NCBI GenBank assembly: GCA_024278215.1
Contig: JAJRTR010000165.1
Span: forward strand, 1 to 57,205
DNA: 57,205 nt
From: a bacterium
GTDB taxonomy: Bacteria > UBP15 > UBA6099 > JAJRTR01
Reading direction: 5' to 3'
Of the stretch, positions 42,701 through 50,912 are shown piece after piece (positions within the stretch are counted from its first letter, which is position 1; each line of letters begins with the position of its first letter). The translations under genes were made by a program, and so were the position numbers. Below the pieces are notes generated by a model. The model made no database searches, was not told the DNA's origin, and was given only the letters and a program-made list of their open reading frames with translations.

Positions 42701-43420
42701 GATTACCTCGGGTCGGAAGCTATGCAGAAATACGGAATCGACTACCGCATAGACGACCGCTCACGGCTGCGCTACATAAACAAGGAAACGTATAAACTGT
42801 CATATACGCCGCGCTACCAGCCTCGCGACGGGTGGATGTATCTAGACGCGACGAGTTCCGCCGCGGCGGGCACGGAAACACGGCAGAAAGAGATATACTA
42901 CGAAACGCGGCTCCCGCGCGGCGACTTCCTCAAAGTGTCGGCATTCGACATAAAAAACTGGTGGCACTCGCATTCGGGCGGGATCGAGAAAGTTCTGAGC
43001 ATAGATACAACACGAGGATACAGGGCCGAGTACGAGCGTCTCCTGTCGCGCAAAGCAAACATATTCGCGGCTGTCGCCAATAAGCAAACACGCGAGGCCA
43101 CCCCCGGCTCGACTTATTACGGCAACCTGCTACCCTACGCGCGCCGAACCGGCTACACCGCCGGACTCTACTACTTCCCGTCGTCGTTCGTAACCGTGAA
43201 AATCATCTACGACAGGTACGGAAACGGATTCTCCGACGCGGCGAACGAGCGCGAACTCGACAGGATCGGCCTGACCCGCCTGCAAGTCCGCTACGACCCG
43301 CGCATCGACCTCTCATACATGCTGACAGTCCGCAACCTCTTTGACAAAGAATACGAATTCACTGAAAACTACCCCGAAGACGGTCGCACCTGGGACCTCA
43401 GCGTCATCCGCTGGTTCTGA
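39722..43420 (+). CDS. FecR - TPR - outer-membrane beta-barrel fusion protein
   Basis: 1232 residues. Signal peptide 1-27 (cut after CA of YPVCA). A FecR domain at about 30-165 has GEVEYSVDGG, PGASVRTGAG and TPSAVVAVRGTEFALS with LTVVEGN. A long TPR array follows at about 195-640. The final ~590 residues alternate in short strands ending ...VRNLFDKEYEF and a terminal aromatic Phe, the hallmarks of TonB-receptor-like barrels; no plug domain is seen. The shape recalls PgaA, BcsC and PelB (TPR plus barrel polysaccharide exporters), with FecR added. The start is the ATG at 39722. An exopolysaccharide-export role is a hypothesis supported by GT2, Wzz and GDP-sugar genes nearby. Confidence 0.78.
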   Translation: MKIYIYKIILCFIFAIVLCAAYPVCASIGGGATIIGITGEVEYSVDGGASWSPAALKLTLTPGASVRTGAGAGTALLLPGGTTMKLNENSSFTLSDGDSASAGTLDEGDLWALMETGGDEITVNTPSAVVAVRGTEFALSVDRDETSTLTVVEGNTTFANQYGSVRVLSSQQSTASPGSAPTPPKVVDPKNWIEWTLDIRAMGSAVEFSFNKGTRRALETLRDKLEGDVDDEDYKARLELARVYHDLGDYENAEYEFNACLDDDDSLWDAIFGLGMSRLGKGDVEGALAEFGDLQWSVGEYLKKMKKIAEEKRRAYIEEQERIQSELVMSGKTITGEKGLSRRRPTVYIEETDKKKLPPIVVDTLETEAARAMAHEGMGFALLRKNESKRAADEFAKALKIEPGMAQAHVGAAEASIRLGKVKDALGSLDRALKIDADNYQALVRLAAVQLASNKLDRALEYSRQAVEAAPDSAVAEGVLARVRFYRMEYEEARKVAETAIALDHFSPAGHEVLARILIMKKKYRQAANEALTSLALDEDNAFANDDLAMIYYLHRKYDGAIRRWRRAIEADANYSTAKIHLARLYNELEETAKAVEAEKLARAVLKKEKQNTDAISELARSLELQRKYAEAEKSFLDALAVSPRHAKTLARLASFYVDRHRMDLALEFAIKATTAQPENPENHFILGRAYEAVDNLDGAESAYLTALSLDPEYELARYQLGIIYAGQGKTYDALDEMHSAALLEPRVVTLAEYRGPSRVYATSGSNHKRYIEGVHTGDAKDYKYNYRFVLTAGDTDGHRDVNGWSKNRGGSLLVGLQQDRDSTFLLYYDYSIEEQGEPGPDEGSRANDTNDFSNFHASRADLSYRKRISPGFSMSFRAGNGRSNSFDFDSNDAVFTQDTYEDEFKNKNNEYEIRADLKYSDRTEFVFGGFQSDSQPESNSVYRYFDLWEDGFVSNLPTCATATYKQRNGYVQMKYRSGHKVEYMAGAENVFHDYLGSEAMQKYGIDYRIDDRSRLRYINKETYKLSYTPRYQPRDGWMYLDATSSAAAGTETRQKEIYYETRLPRGDFLKVSAFDIKNWWHSHSGGIEKVLSIDTTRGYRAEYERLLSRKANIFAAVANKQTREATPGSTYYGNLLPYARRTGYTAGLYYFPSSFVTVKIIYDRYGNGFSDAANERELDRIGLTRLQVRYDPRIDLSYMLTVRNLFDKEYEFTENYPEDGRTWDLSVIRWF

Positions 43421-43532
43421 ACGTCGATTCACACGCACATCGAATATTGAAGGTGCCCCCCTTTTCAGCTATAGTTTAATCTTGTGCCTGCCGGGCGGCG
43501 GGCGCAGTGCAAAGGGAAGGGAAACGGGAAAC

Positions 43533-44732
43533 ATGGCCGGCGGATGGAGCAAATATACCGATAAAGTTGATAAATATTGTCCGAAGAATTACGAACCTCT
43601 GCCCGTGGTTCTGGAGAAAGGCGAGGGTGTTTTTGTCTGGGACACGAACGGCGGAAAGTATATCGACATGCTGAGCGCATACTCGGCGCTGAGCCACGGA
43701 CACAGGCATCCCGACATTCTGAAAGCTATGTCGGACCAGTGCGAAAAGCTGACACTCACGTCGCGTGCTTTTCACAATAACATAATGGGCGATTTTCTCG
43801 AAAAGCTTTGCAATCTGACTGGATTCGAGAAAGCGATGCCCATGAACACAGGCGCAGAAGCTGTCGAGACGGCAATGAAAGCGATCAGGAAATGGGCTTA
43901 TGATGTAAAGGGTGTACCTGAAAACAAAGCGAGAATCATCGCGGCGGCGAATAACTTTCATGGCCGCACATCCGGCGCAATCAGCATGTCGAGCAAAGCC
44001 GCAAGCACGACTGGCTTCGGGCCGCTGCTGCCCTGTATAGATATTGTGCCGTTCGACGACGCCCGCGCACTCGAGGCGGCGATACGACCCGAAACGGCGG
44101 GGTTTATAGTCGAACCGATACAGGGCGAAGGCGGCGTGATCGTTCCTTCCGATGATTATTTTCCGGCGGTGCGGGAAATCTGCGACAGGAATAATGTGCT
44201 TCTCTGCATCGACGAAATACAGACTGGACTAGCGCGCACGGGCCGCATGTTCTGCTTCGAGCATTACGGCATCAGGCCGGACATGCTTACGCTGGGAAAG
44301 GCGCTCGGCGGCGGTGTCTACCCGGTCTCGGCGATGTGCGCCGATGACGAAGTGATGGATGTTTTTACAGCAGGTACACACGGCAGCACATTCGGGGGCA
44401 ATCCACTTGCGGCCGCTGTCGGCATAGCTTCGCTCGACGTGATCGAGCACGAGAACCTCGCGGGCAGAGCCGCCGAACTCGGCGACTATTTCATCGGCAG
44501 ACTCTCCGGTTTCGCCGACTCGTCCATAAAGGAGATCAGGGGTAAAGGTTTGCTTATCGGCATGGAATTCAAGGTGCCGAAAGCCCATGAATTCGCGCTG
44601 AAACTGCTGAAGCGCGGACTGCTCGCCAAAGACACAAACGCCGCAACGATAAGATTTGCGCCGCCACTGATAATAGATAAAAATACACTTGATGAAGCGA
44701 TAGCGATTATCGCGAATGTGCTGAAAAACTGA
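43533..44732 (+). CDS. rocD: Ornithine aminotransferase
   Basis: 399 residues, PLP fold-type I class III. GKYIDMLSAYSALSHGHRHP, PMNTGAEAVETAMKAIRKW (phosphate region), FHGRTSGAISMS, CIDEIQTGLARTG (Asp of the pyridine nitrogen), and the PLP-lysine in LGKALGGGVYP. Length and motifs match RocD. It converts ornithine to glutamate semialdehyde in arginine or proline metabolism. The ATG at 43533 has GGGAA/CGGGAA upstream. It converges on trpS (19 bp gap). Acetylornithine aminotransferase is the next alternative, but FHGRTSGAIS and SAYSALSHGH favour RocD. Confidence 0.85.
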   Translation: MAGGWSKYTDKVDKYCPKNYEPLPVVLEKGEGVFVWDTNGGKYIDMLSAYSALSHGHRHPDILKAMSDQCEKLTLTSRAFHNNIMGDFLEKLCNLTGFEKAMPMNTGAEAVETAMKAIRKWAYDVKGVPENKARIIAAANNFHGRTSGAISMSSKAASTTGFGPLLPCIDIVPFDDARALEAAIRPETAGFIVEPIQGEGGVIVPSDDYFPAVREICDRNNVLLCIDEIQTGLARTGRMFCFEHYGIRPDMLTLGKALGGGVYPVSAMCADDEVMDVFTAGTHGSTFGGNPLAAAVGIASLDVIEHENLAGRAAELGDYFIGRLSGFADSSIKEIRGKGLLIGMEFKVPKAHEFALKLLKRGLLAKDTNAATIRFAPPLIIDKNTLDEAIAIIANVLKN

Positions 44733-44751
44733 GGCGCCACCTGCAAGCAGC

Positions 44752-45746
44752 TTATCCCGGAATCAGTCCCATCAGGCGCTTCGCCTCGAAAACCGTATCA
44801 GCCGCAATCTCTCTCGCCCGCTCGGCACCTTCCTTCAGAACTTTATCGACAACGTCCGGATTTTTCGCAAGTTCGTCGCGTTTCTCGCGGATCGGGTCGA
44901 GGACCTTCATAAGGTTCTCGAAAAGAATTTTCTTGCAGTCGATGCAGCCCATGGAAGCGGTGGTGCAGGCTTCTGTTATCTCGTCGAGTTGCGCCTGAGG
45001 CGAGACAAGTTTGTGGTAGGCGAAAATATTGCAGATGTCTGGATTTCCAGGGTCTTTGAGCCTCTGGCGGGCCTCGTCGGTTTTCGCGGGGCGGAGTTTT
45101 CCCCAGATCGAGTCCGGCGGCTCGGTGACACCGATGAAATTGCCGACTGACTTGCTCATCTTTTTTTCGCCGTCGAGTCCCATGACCCGCGCTCCGCGAC
45201 CGATGAGCGTTTTCGGCTCATTGAAAAGTCGCCGAATCGCGTGTTGAATCTGCGGGCGACCTCGCGTGTAAACTCGAGATGCTGCTCCTGGTCTTCACCA
45301 ACGGGAACGGCAGCGGCCCTGTAGATCAATATGTCGGCCGCCATGAGTATCGGGTAATTCAGGAGACCGGCGTTGATATTCTCCTGATGCTGCCGCGACT
45401 TGTCTTTGAACTGTGTCATCCTGCTCAATTCGCCCATCGGCGTGACGCAGTTCAGGAGCCAGCACAGTTCCGTGTGCTCGGGCACATGGCTCTGGATAAA
45501 AATGGTGCATCGCCCGGGGTCGAGCCCGGCGGCCATGTTGTCCATAACCGCCTCGCGAATCCGGGTCTGCATGATCGCGGGATCATATTCGATCGTAATA
45601 GCATGATAGTCGACGATCGTGAAGAAACAATCATATTCGTCGATCAGGCGCACCCAGTTTTCGATAGCGCCGAAATAATTGCCGATATGAATAGTGCCGC
45701 TGGGCTGGATGCCGCTTAATATTCTTGGTTTCCGGTTATCACTCAT
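44752..45746 (-). CDS. trpS: Tryptophanyl-tRNA synthetase, interrupted by a frameshift
   Basis: Two overlapping reading frames carry adjacent parts of one TrpS. The 5' part (about 45236-45746) has PSGTIHIGNY (the HIGH motif) and ends ARRFNTRFGDF. The 3' part (44752-45183 and up to about 45224) has LDGEKKMSKS (KMSKS) and the C-terminal lobe. The break is at the run of four A on the plus strand (45224-45227). One extra base there restores ...GDFFNEPKTLIG... A single T is missing from a T-run on the coding strand. Sequencing error, a recent mutation or frameshift decoding could each explain it. TrpS is normally essential. Confidence 0.85.
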
Positions 45747-45809
45747 GAAAAAGTTCTTTCTGTGGGGGGAATACGACAATATTGAAATAATTATAAGAGC
45801 CGGTGCGGG

Positions 45810-46301
45810 TCAACTCTTCTCTTTCTTCAGAGTTTCCCTGATATCATCGATATCGATTTTGAGATTTTCTTTTTGCACTTCCACTATCTTTTTCTCGGCT
45901 ATCCTGCCGAGTATCGGAATCTTGATTTTGATCTCTCCGTCGAGTTCCCGCACGGTTTTACCGTCTTCTTCGTAGTATTTGAAGTGCCCGGTGATCTTTG
46001 TCAGATCGGAGAAATAGTGCGTTTTTACCCTGTATTTATATTCATACTTGTCGAAATCGAATTCGCCTTCTTCGGTCCATGTGAGCATCTTCGGCGAGAG
46101 GAGCTTCCGCAGCTTTGGCGGGATGTCGCCGTTGGCCAGTGTTTCCACCACAACACGCAGTTTGTTGCCTTTGCGCTCACTTTTAACGACCTTGGTCTTT
46201 GTTACATTCGTATAAACCCTTACATCCCTGCTCCTGTCCAGACATATTTCAACAACTTTGTCCAACGGGCCGTCAATAATATCCTTAGCGTGATATTTCA
46301 C
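45810..46301 (-). CDS. SRPBCC/START-fold protein, DUF2505-like
   Basis: 163 residues. A pattern of alternating strands with KYHAKDIIDGPLDKVVEICLD at the start, then paired strands (RVYTNVTKTKVV, FDFDKYEYKYRVKTHYF, ITGHFKYYEEDG), and a C-terminal helix (LKIDIDDIRETLKKEKS). The architecture fits START-like proteins such as DUF2505, which bind lipids or hydrophobic ligands. No catalytic residue can be named. The start is GTG at 46301 with AGGGG 10 bp upstream. Confidence 0.6.
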   Translation of the reverse strand: MKYHAKDIIDGPLDKVVEICLDRSRDVRVYTNVTKTKVVKSERKGNKLRVVVETLANGDIPPKLRKLLSPKMLTWTEEGEFDFDKYEYKYRVKTHYFSDLTKITGHFKYYEEDGKTVRELDGEIKIKIPILGRIAEKKIVEVQKENLKIDIDDIRETLKKEKS

Positions 46302-46546
46302 CTTGTTTATTCCCCTTTCGGCTGACCATTCGAGCGACGTGCGCCCGTGTCCCCATAATCATGTCGAAATATTATACCATATATCATTACATCTGCAATA
46401 CACGACAACTGAAACGACCAGGCCGAAAACAGTTTTTAAGCTGGAAAGGTGAATTAACCGCATCACCGGTGAAAGAATAATATTATTACACGCAAAGCTG
46501 ATATATCAATCAAAATCCAGACGAAATGCAATAATAGCATACATTA

Positions 46547-46724
46547 GAGCCAAGTGAAAAATTCTGATTCTGCTGCGGTCGGCTGCTATTGTCCATAGCT
46601 GTGTTGTCGGCATAAAATCGTCCTCGACATACTCTACAAGTACGCCTGCGAGGATTTTACACCTCCGCCTTGCTATGAACAATTTCGCTCGACCTCGTTT
46701 CGAACATAATTTTGCAATTGGCTC
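46547..46724 (+). mobile_element. MITE family A, long copy 6 (178 bp)
   Basis: Termini GAGCCAAGTGAAAAATT and AATTTTGCAATTGGCTC, flanked by a perfect ATTA duplication (46543-46546, 46725-46728). It lies in the 829-bp gap between the START-like gene and flagellin. Confidence 0.88.
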
Positions 46725-47130
46725 ATTAAAACACAGCAGAGCTTGATGGTTGGTATGGCTGGTTGCCTGGTTCCACGGAAACATCTCGATGTGTAGGATA
46801 GGCACTGAGTAAAAAAGAGCTTTTGCAAAAGGCATTTTGAATATTTATTTTCAAATTACCGTTGACAAACCGCGAAAAGCATGTAAAATGAGATTTACAG
46901 GTAGAAGTTTGGTATTTATCATGATGCGGATTGAAACACCAAAGTCAGCTTAGCCGGCAGGCCAAGGAGATCAATCCGGGGTTTATCTCCATCAAGAATT
47001 CTCTCGAAAAAAACGATGATGGTTGTTGTGTGTTGATTGCTTTCCTCTAGGGTAATTGACATACATGAAACATTATTAAACGACGCACAATCATACATCA
47101 TCACACAAAGCCTACATAGCCGTAATAAAT
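46725..47130 (+). other. Flagellin leader region
   Basis: Between MITE copy 6 and flagellin. It holds the sigma-70-like promoter at 46862-46889 and an approximately 235-nt leader. A short open frame (TTG 46931 to TAG 47050, 39 codons) has no ribosome site and no recognised relatives. I see no sigma-28 or sigma-54 element and no clear terminator. Confidence 0.4.
46862..46889 (+). promoter_or_regulatory. Sigma-70-type promoter upstream of flagellin
   Basis: TTGACA (46862-46867), 16-bp spacer, TAAAAT (46884-46889). It would give a leader of about 235 nt before the flagellin ATG. Confidence 0.65.
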
Positions 47131-49773
47131 ATGTTGATTTCACCTTATGCTTCGCAATTGCAGTGTTTGAGCAATATATACCGGAGCGGAAATAACCTTT
47201 CGAAATCAATTGAAAGGTTATCGACCGGCCTGAGGATCAATACGAGCAAGGATGATCCGACAGGCATAGGTATCAGCCAGACACTGAACGCACAACGTAC
47301 CGGTGCCGCGGTTGCGCTTCATAACGCGCAGGAGGCGCAGGATTTGCTGAATTCCGCTATGGCGGGGTTGAACGAAATAGAAACCCTGGTGATAAAGGGA
47401 AGAGACGTAGTCGTAAGATCATATAACGCCGCGACAATGTCCGTCGCGGACAGGAACTCGATGCAGGCGGAACTCGACGGAATCCTCAAGGGGATTGACG
47501 ACATAGCCGGCAGCACAACATTTAACGGAAAAACCATCCTGGACGGTGGAGATTCCAACAGGACAAAACTGGACAGCCAGGCCGACTGGCAGGCGACGCC
47601 GTTTGCAGATGTTCCCGCAGGCTCGATAGACCTGTTGTCAAGTCCCGGAGATATAAAACTGGATACGGTCGACTGGGTGAGCAGTATCGGAAGCCACTAC
47701 ACACAGGCCGCCGGCGGCGACAATTATATAACAGTCTATCTCGGAGGCGTTTCGCGAGACGGGGTTACAGGATTGCAGACGGCGGATGTATATGTCGAGG
47801 TCAACAGCACGACAAACAGGACTTTCCAGGGCGGCATCACATTCGACGCCTCGACGACAATCAACTCGGTGAGCGCAACGCCGGGGGTGACGCAGGCGGG
47901 AAATACCGTCAACTACAATTTCACCGCCGGCCCGGGCGGAAAACAGACGTTCATTGTTAATATCACCGCACCGGGAAACGCCGACTGGGACCTCTCGATG
48001 AACAGTCCGTCAAATAATCCCGGTGTGTCTCTTTACTTTGACAATACAAAAATATATGGTCCCAAACTCGGCGCGTGGAGTGTTCCGAACAACTATTTCA
48101 CGACAATCGAACCGACCGGCGATTACTATTCGCAGGCAATAGATATGGAAGCGGCAGGCGGCGAAGCGTCTCTTACATGGCAGTCGTCCCAGCCCGGCGG
48201 CACAACACTGAATGTGCGAGTCGAGGAAAGCGCGGACGGGGTCGGTGGCTGGACAGCGCTACCGCTTGTCGAAAGCGGAGAAACATTCACTTATAATCAG
48301 CAATACCTGCGTGCAGTTGTCGAAATGACAAGCGCCGGCATTGCCTTCGGTTCGCCAACGGTGGACTGGGTGGAATTCAATAAAGTCGAGCCGGTGAAAA
48401 TCCAGGCGGGCCCCGACAACAATGAAAGCCAGCGTATCAGCATGACAGCTATAGACGCGCGCGCTTCCGCGCTCGGCATCGCCGGACTAAATATCTTATC
48501 GAATACAAACATAGCCGCCCAGTATGACACGTCGGCGGAGATGCTCGCCGGGTTCACCAATTTAAACAATATCGATATACTCAGCGACCCGGGATATTTT
48601 CAACTTGAATCACCTGTTGCAAACTCGGCCACTATCGACGGAACGGGCCAGAACTGGTTTACCGTCGATTATGTCGTCACAGGTGTGAACACGGACGGCA
48701 CTTATGATATCGAAGTTAACTTGAACACTTATGGCGAGTCGCTCGGCGGAGACGCCGGGCTGTACTACTTCGGGAACTTCCGATTCATGGACGGAGAGGG
48801 CGGTCCGATCGCAATAGATTCAGTCACCCCCATCTCACACGAAGGCAGTGGAAGCTGGGCGGACTCTTATGTCGCGAACGGACCGGTGGGCGCATACACA
48901 GATGTGGACTTCGAGCACAGAACAGCCGGGCTGACCGACGGACTGAAGTTTAATCTCAGTTCGGTCGATCCTGACATCAGATGGGTCAGCGACTTTGATG
49001 TAAGGGGAATAAACGCAGGTGTGCCTTCGGCGAATTACTGGTATGTCGATATATACAACGGCAACACTCAGATAGGGTTCGAACAGGGGTCCGGGGCCGG
49101 GAACATCTCTGTCGACAGGCGGCTCGCGGAGTTCAATATGCCCGGTTCTTTCGAGACGACGGCCATCAAGTTCGGCGAAGATGCGGACGGTTTCCTGACA
49201 GGAGCGACAAATAACCCCGGCGATAGTGTACAGTATCGGATCGAAGAAAGCATGACGGGAGTGGGCGGCTGGGTGAACACTCCGAACCTGCTGGACTACG
49301 GTGACGGAAGCACAACATTTAAAACAGACACGGGCTACGACTACATCCGTGTTCTCGTCCAGGTAAACGGCACGGCCGAAGCTTTCGCACCCGGGGATTT
49401 AGTTACTCCCATGTCGTATACGGAATCGAACTCTCCGCGCATAGACAGCCTGATTATCGGCAGGAACAGCGTTGCGCTGGTGCTCTTTGACAACGCGCTC
49501 GAAAAACTTGCCGATAAGAAACAATCCATCGCAACGGCATATCAGGAAATAAGCAGGCAGGTCGACACACTCAATCAGCAGGTAATATCGGAATCGGCCG
49601 CATTGTCGAGGATCAAAGACGCTGATATGGCGCAGGAGGCGGTTGCGCTGACAAAATCACAGTTGCTGAAATCCGCCGCAGTCGCTTCGCTTCATGATTT
49701 CGGCAACAACAATGCCGGAAAAGCGATGTCGTTGCTGCGGGTGCTCGGCCGCCCCAGCCCGTTCCTGATGTAA
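47131..49773 (+). CDS. fliC: Giant flagellin with large central insertion
   Basis: 880 residues, nearly twice the common 280-550. The N-terminal D0/D1 region (1-140) has SIERLSTGLRINTSKDDPTG and the AMAGLNEIETLVIK helix. The C-terminal D1/D0 (about 795-870) has SRIKDADMAQEAVALTKSQL and SLLR. A beta-rich insert of some 650 residues (141-790), repeating motifs such as VRVEESADGVGGWTALP and YRIEESMTGVGGWVNTP, separates them. After the usual SLLR the protein runs on for VLGRPSPFLM. A short ATG start with no clear ribosome site. No other flagellar gene is in the window. Confidence 0.9.
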   Translation: MLISPYASQLQCLSNIYRSGNNLSKSIERLSTGLRINTSKDDPTGIGISQTLNAQRTGAAVALHNAQEAQDLLNSAMAGLNEIETLVIKGRDVVVRSYNAATMSVADRNSMQAELDGILKGIDDIAGSTTFNGKTILDGGDSNRTKLDSQADWQATPFADVPAGSIDLLSSPGDIKLDTVDWVSSIGSHYTQAAGGDNYITVYLGGVSRDGVTGLQTADVYVEVNSTTNRTFQGGITFDASTTINSVSATPGVTQAGNTVNYNFTAGPGGKQTFIVNITAPGNADWDLSMNSPSNNPGVSLYFDNTKIYGPKLGAWSVPNNYFTTIEPTGDYYSQAIDMEAAGGEASLTWQSSQPGGTTLNVRVEESADGVGGWTALPLVESGETFTYNQQYLRAVVEMTSAGIAFGSPTVDWVEFNKVEPVKIQAGPDNNESQRISMTAIDARASALGIAGLNILSNTNIAAQYDTSAEMLAGFTNLNNIDILSDPGYFQLESPVANSATIDGTGQNWFTVDYVVTGVNTDGTYDIEVNLNTYGESLGGDAGLYYFGNFRFMDGEGGPIAIDSVTPISHEGSGSWADSYVANGPVGAYTDVDFEHRTAGLTDGLKFNLSSVDPDIRWVSDFDVRGINAGVPSANYWYVDIYNGNTQIGFEQGSGAGNISVDRRLAEFNMPGSFETTAIKFGEDADGFLTGATNNPGDSVQYRIEESMTGVGGWVNTPNLLDYGDGSTTFKTDTGYDYIRVLVQVNGTAEAFAPGDLVTPMSYTESNSPRIDSLIIGRNSVALVLFDNALEKLADKKQSIATAYQEISRQVDTLNQQVISESAALSRIKDADMAQEAVALTKSQLLKSAAVASLHDFGNNNAGKAMSLLRVLGRPSPFLM

Positions 49774-49788
49774 TTCTTCAATATATCC

Positions 49789-49821
49789 CTAACCCGGCAA
49801 AGCCGGAACCAAACAGGCCGC
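49789..49821 (+). repeat. Repeat family D, copy 1
   Basis: 33 bp beginning CTAACCCGGCAAAGCCGGAACC with the palindrome CCGGCaAAGCCGG. It is 91% identical to 53974-54006, and both copies follow a gene stop by 15-30 bp. Confidence 0.6.
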
Positions 49822-49827
49822 ATTCTT

Positions 49828-49854
49828 GTGCTCAAACAAATGCGGTTTGAGCAC
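49828..49854 (+). terminator. Hairpin after flagellin
   Basis: GTGCTCAAAC - AAATGCG - GTTTGAGCAC, a perfect 10-bp stem 55 bp after the stop. No T-run follows, so it may protect the 3' end rather than terminate. A decayed structured segment (49868-49922, with CCAAAGGT-ACCTTGG and CTGGAAGCTCCAG) lies just beyond. Confidence 0.45.
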
Positions 49855-49992
49855 AGCACACAGAGTTTCATCGTTCCAAAGGTCTACCTTGGAAACGACT
49901 GTAACTGGAAGCTCCAGCTTTCACCGATCTCTTTTCAGCATTTCTTTACCATCCTGCGTAGCATTTCAGTCGTAAGATACCGTATTATTATT

Positions 49993-50049
49993 GAGGCGAT
50001 TGAACAATTTCGTTCGGTCTCGCCTCGAACATAATTTTGCAATTGACTC
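49993..50049 (+). mobile_element. MITE family A, short right-half copy (57 bp)
   Basis: Starts GAGGCGATTG, keeps the distal half (AACAATTTCGTTCGG, TCGAACATAATTTTGCAATTGACTC) and is flanked by a perfect TATT duplication (49989-49992, 50050-50053). The termini are more diverged than in long copies. It lies against the 3' end of the nitrilase gene. Confidence 0.72.
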
Positions 50050-50060
50050 TATTGTGTAAT

Positions 50061-50912
50061 TCAGTCGAGCTCGGACGAATGCGTGACATCCGTCGGTGTG
50101 AGCGCGTGGCCGGTTACAGCGGAATTCGCGATGGGTTTCATTCCTCTTATGTCTTCGAGATAGACCCATCTTTTTCTCTGCCTGTATATTTGCGATATGT
50201 CAACTTCGATAATATGGATACATTCATCTTTATCGAGCGCGACTGTGTTTATGCCGTCGGGCCCTGCGGCGAGTGATTCTCCCATGACCTTTCTGCCGTC
50301 GGCATATTCCGTGTTCGTGTTGTTGACGAAGATAGTGTGAATGGTGTTTTCCGCCGCGCGTGTGCGGACAAGCGAATGCCATAGTTCGATGCGCGCCTCC
50401 GGAATATTCGACGGGTTGAGCACGACTTCCGCTCCGTCCAGCGCCATCGCCCTGATGATCTCCGGATAGAACATATCGACGCATATTGCGACACCGATCT
50501 TTACACCGGCGATTTCAAAAAGCTGCAACTTGTTTCCGCCTCTGCAATACTGCCGCTCGCCGACGGCGCCGGACGGAAATATCTTCTGTTGCCGACCGGC
50601 AACAACGCCGTCGCTGCCGACCAGGTGGCACACATCCGCCGGCCACCCGTCTTCCCTGATAAAGAGTCCGCCTGTGATTATCGACATCCCGTTTTCTTTC
50701 GCGACGGCGCTGATGTCGTCGAGCAGGGTGGACAATTCGTTTTCCTCGATGATCACCGCCCCCATCCACACTTCAGGCATGCAAACTACGTCGACATTCC
50801 TGATGCCGGAAAGCATTTCGAGCGCGCGCTCTCTGTTCCTCGCGCTGTTAAAACGGTCGCGCGAAAACTGCACCATCGCCACTTTCAGTATCTTATCCGC
50901 AATTTGATTCAT
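50061..50912 (-). CDS. Carbon-nitrogen hydrolase (nitrilase superfamily)
   Basis: 283 residues. The nitrilase triad is present: Glu47 in CMPEVWMG, Lys110 in RQQKIFPSG, Cys144 in VAICVDMFYPE. The fold's strand order and late GPDG loop fit the CN_hydrolase family (amidase, carbamylase or related). Its ATG overlaps the stop of the HAD phosphatase by 4 bp, so the two are translated as a pair. The substrate is unknown; coupling to a phosphatase hints at a salvage or detoxifying step. Confidence 0.88.
   Translation of the reverse strand: MNQIADKILKVAMVQFSRDRFNSARNRERALEMLSGIRNVDVVCMPEVWMGAVIIEENELSTLLDDISAVAKENGMSIITGGLFIREDGWPADVCHLVGSDGVVAGRQQKIFPSGAVGERQYCRGGNKLQLFEIAGVKIGVAICVDMFYPEIIRAMALDGAEVVLNPSNIPEARIELWHSLVRTRAAENTIHTIFVNNTNTEYADGRKVMGESLAAGPDGINTVALDKDECIHIIEVDISQIYRQRKRWVYLEDIRGMKPIANSAVTGHALTPTDVTHSSELD

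Noticed and set aside
46931-47050. A 39-codon open frame in the flagellin leader
   Set aside because: TTG start, no ribosome site and no known relatives; recorded only as part of the leader.
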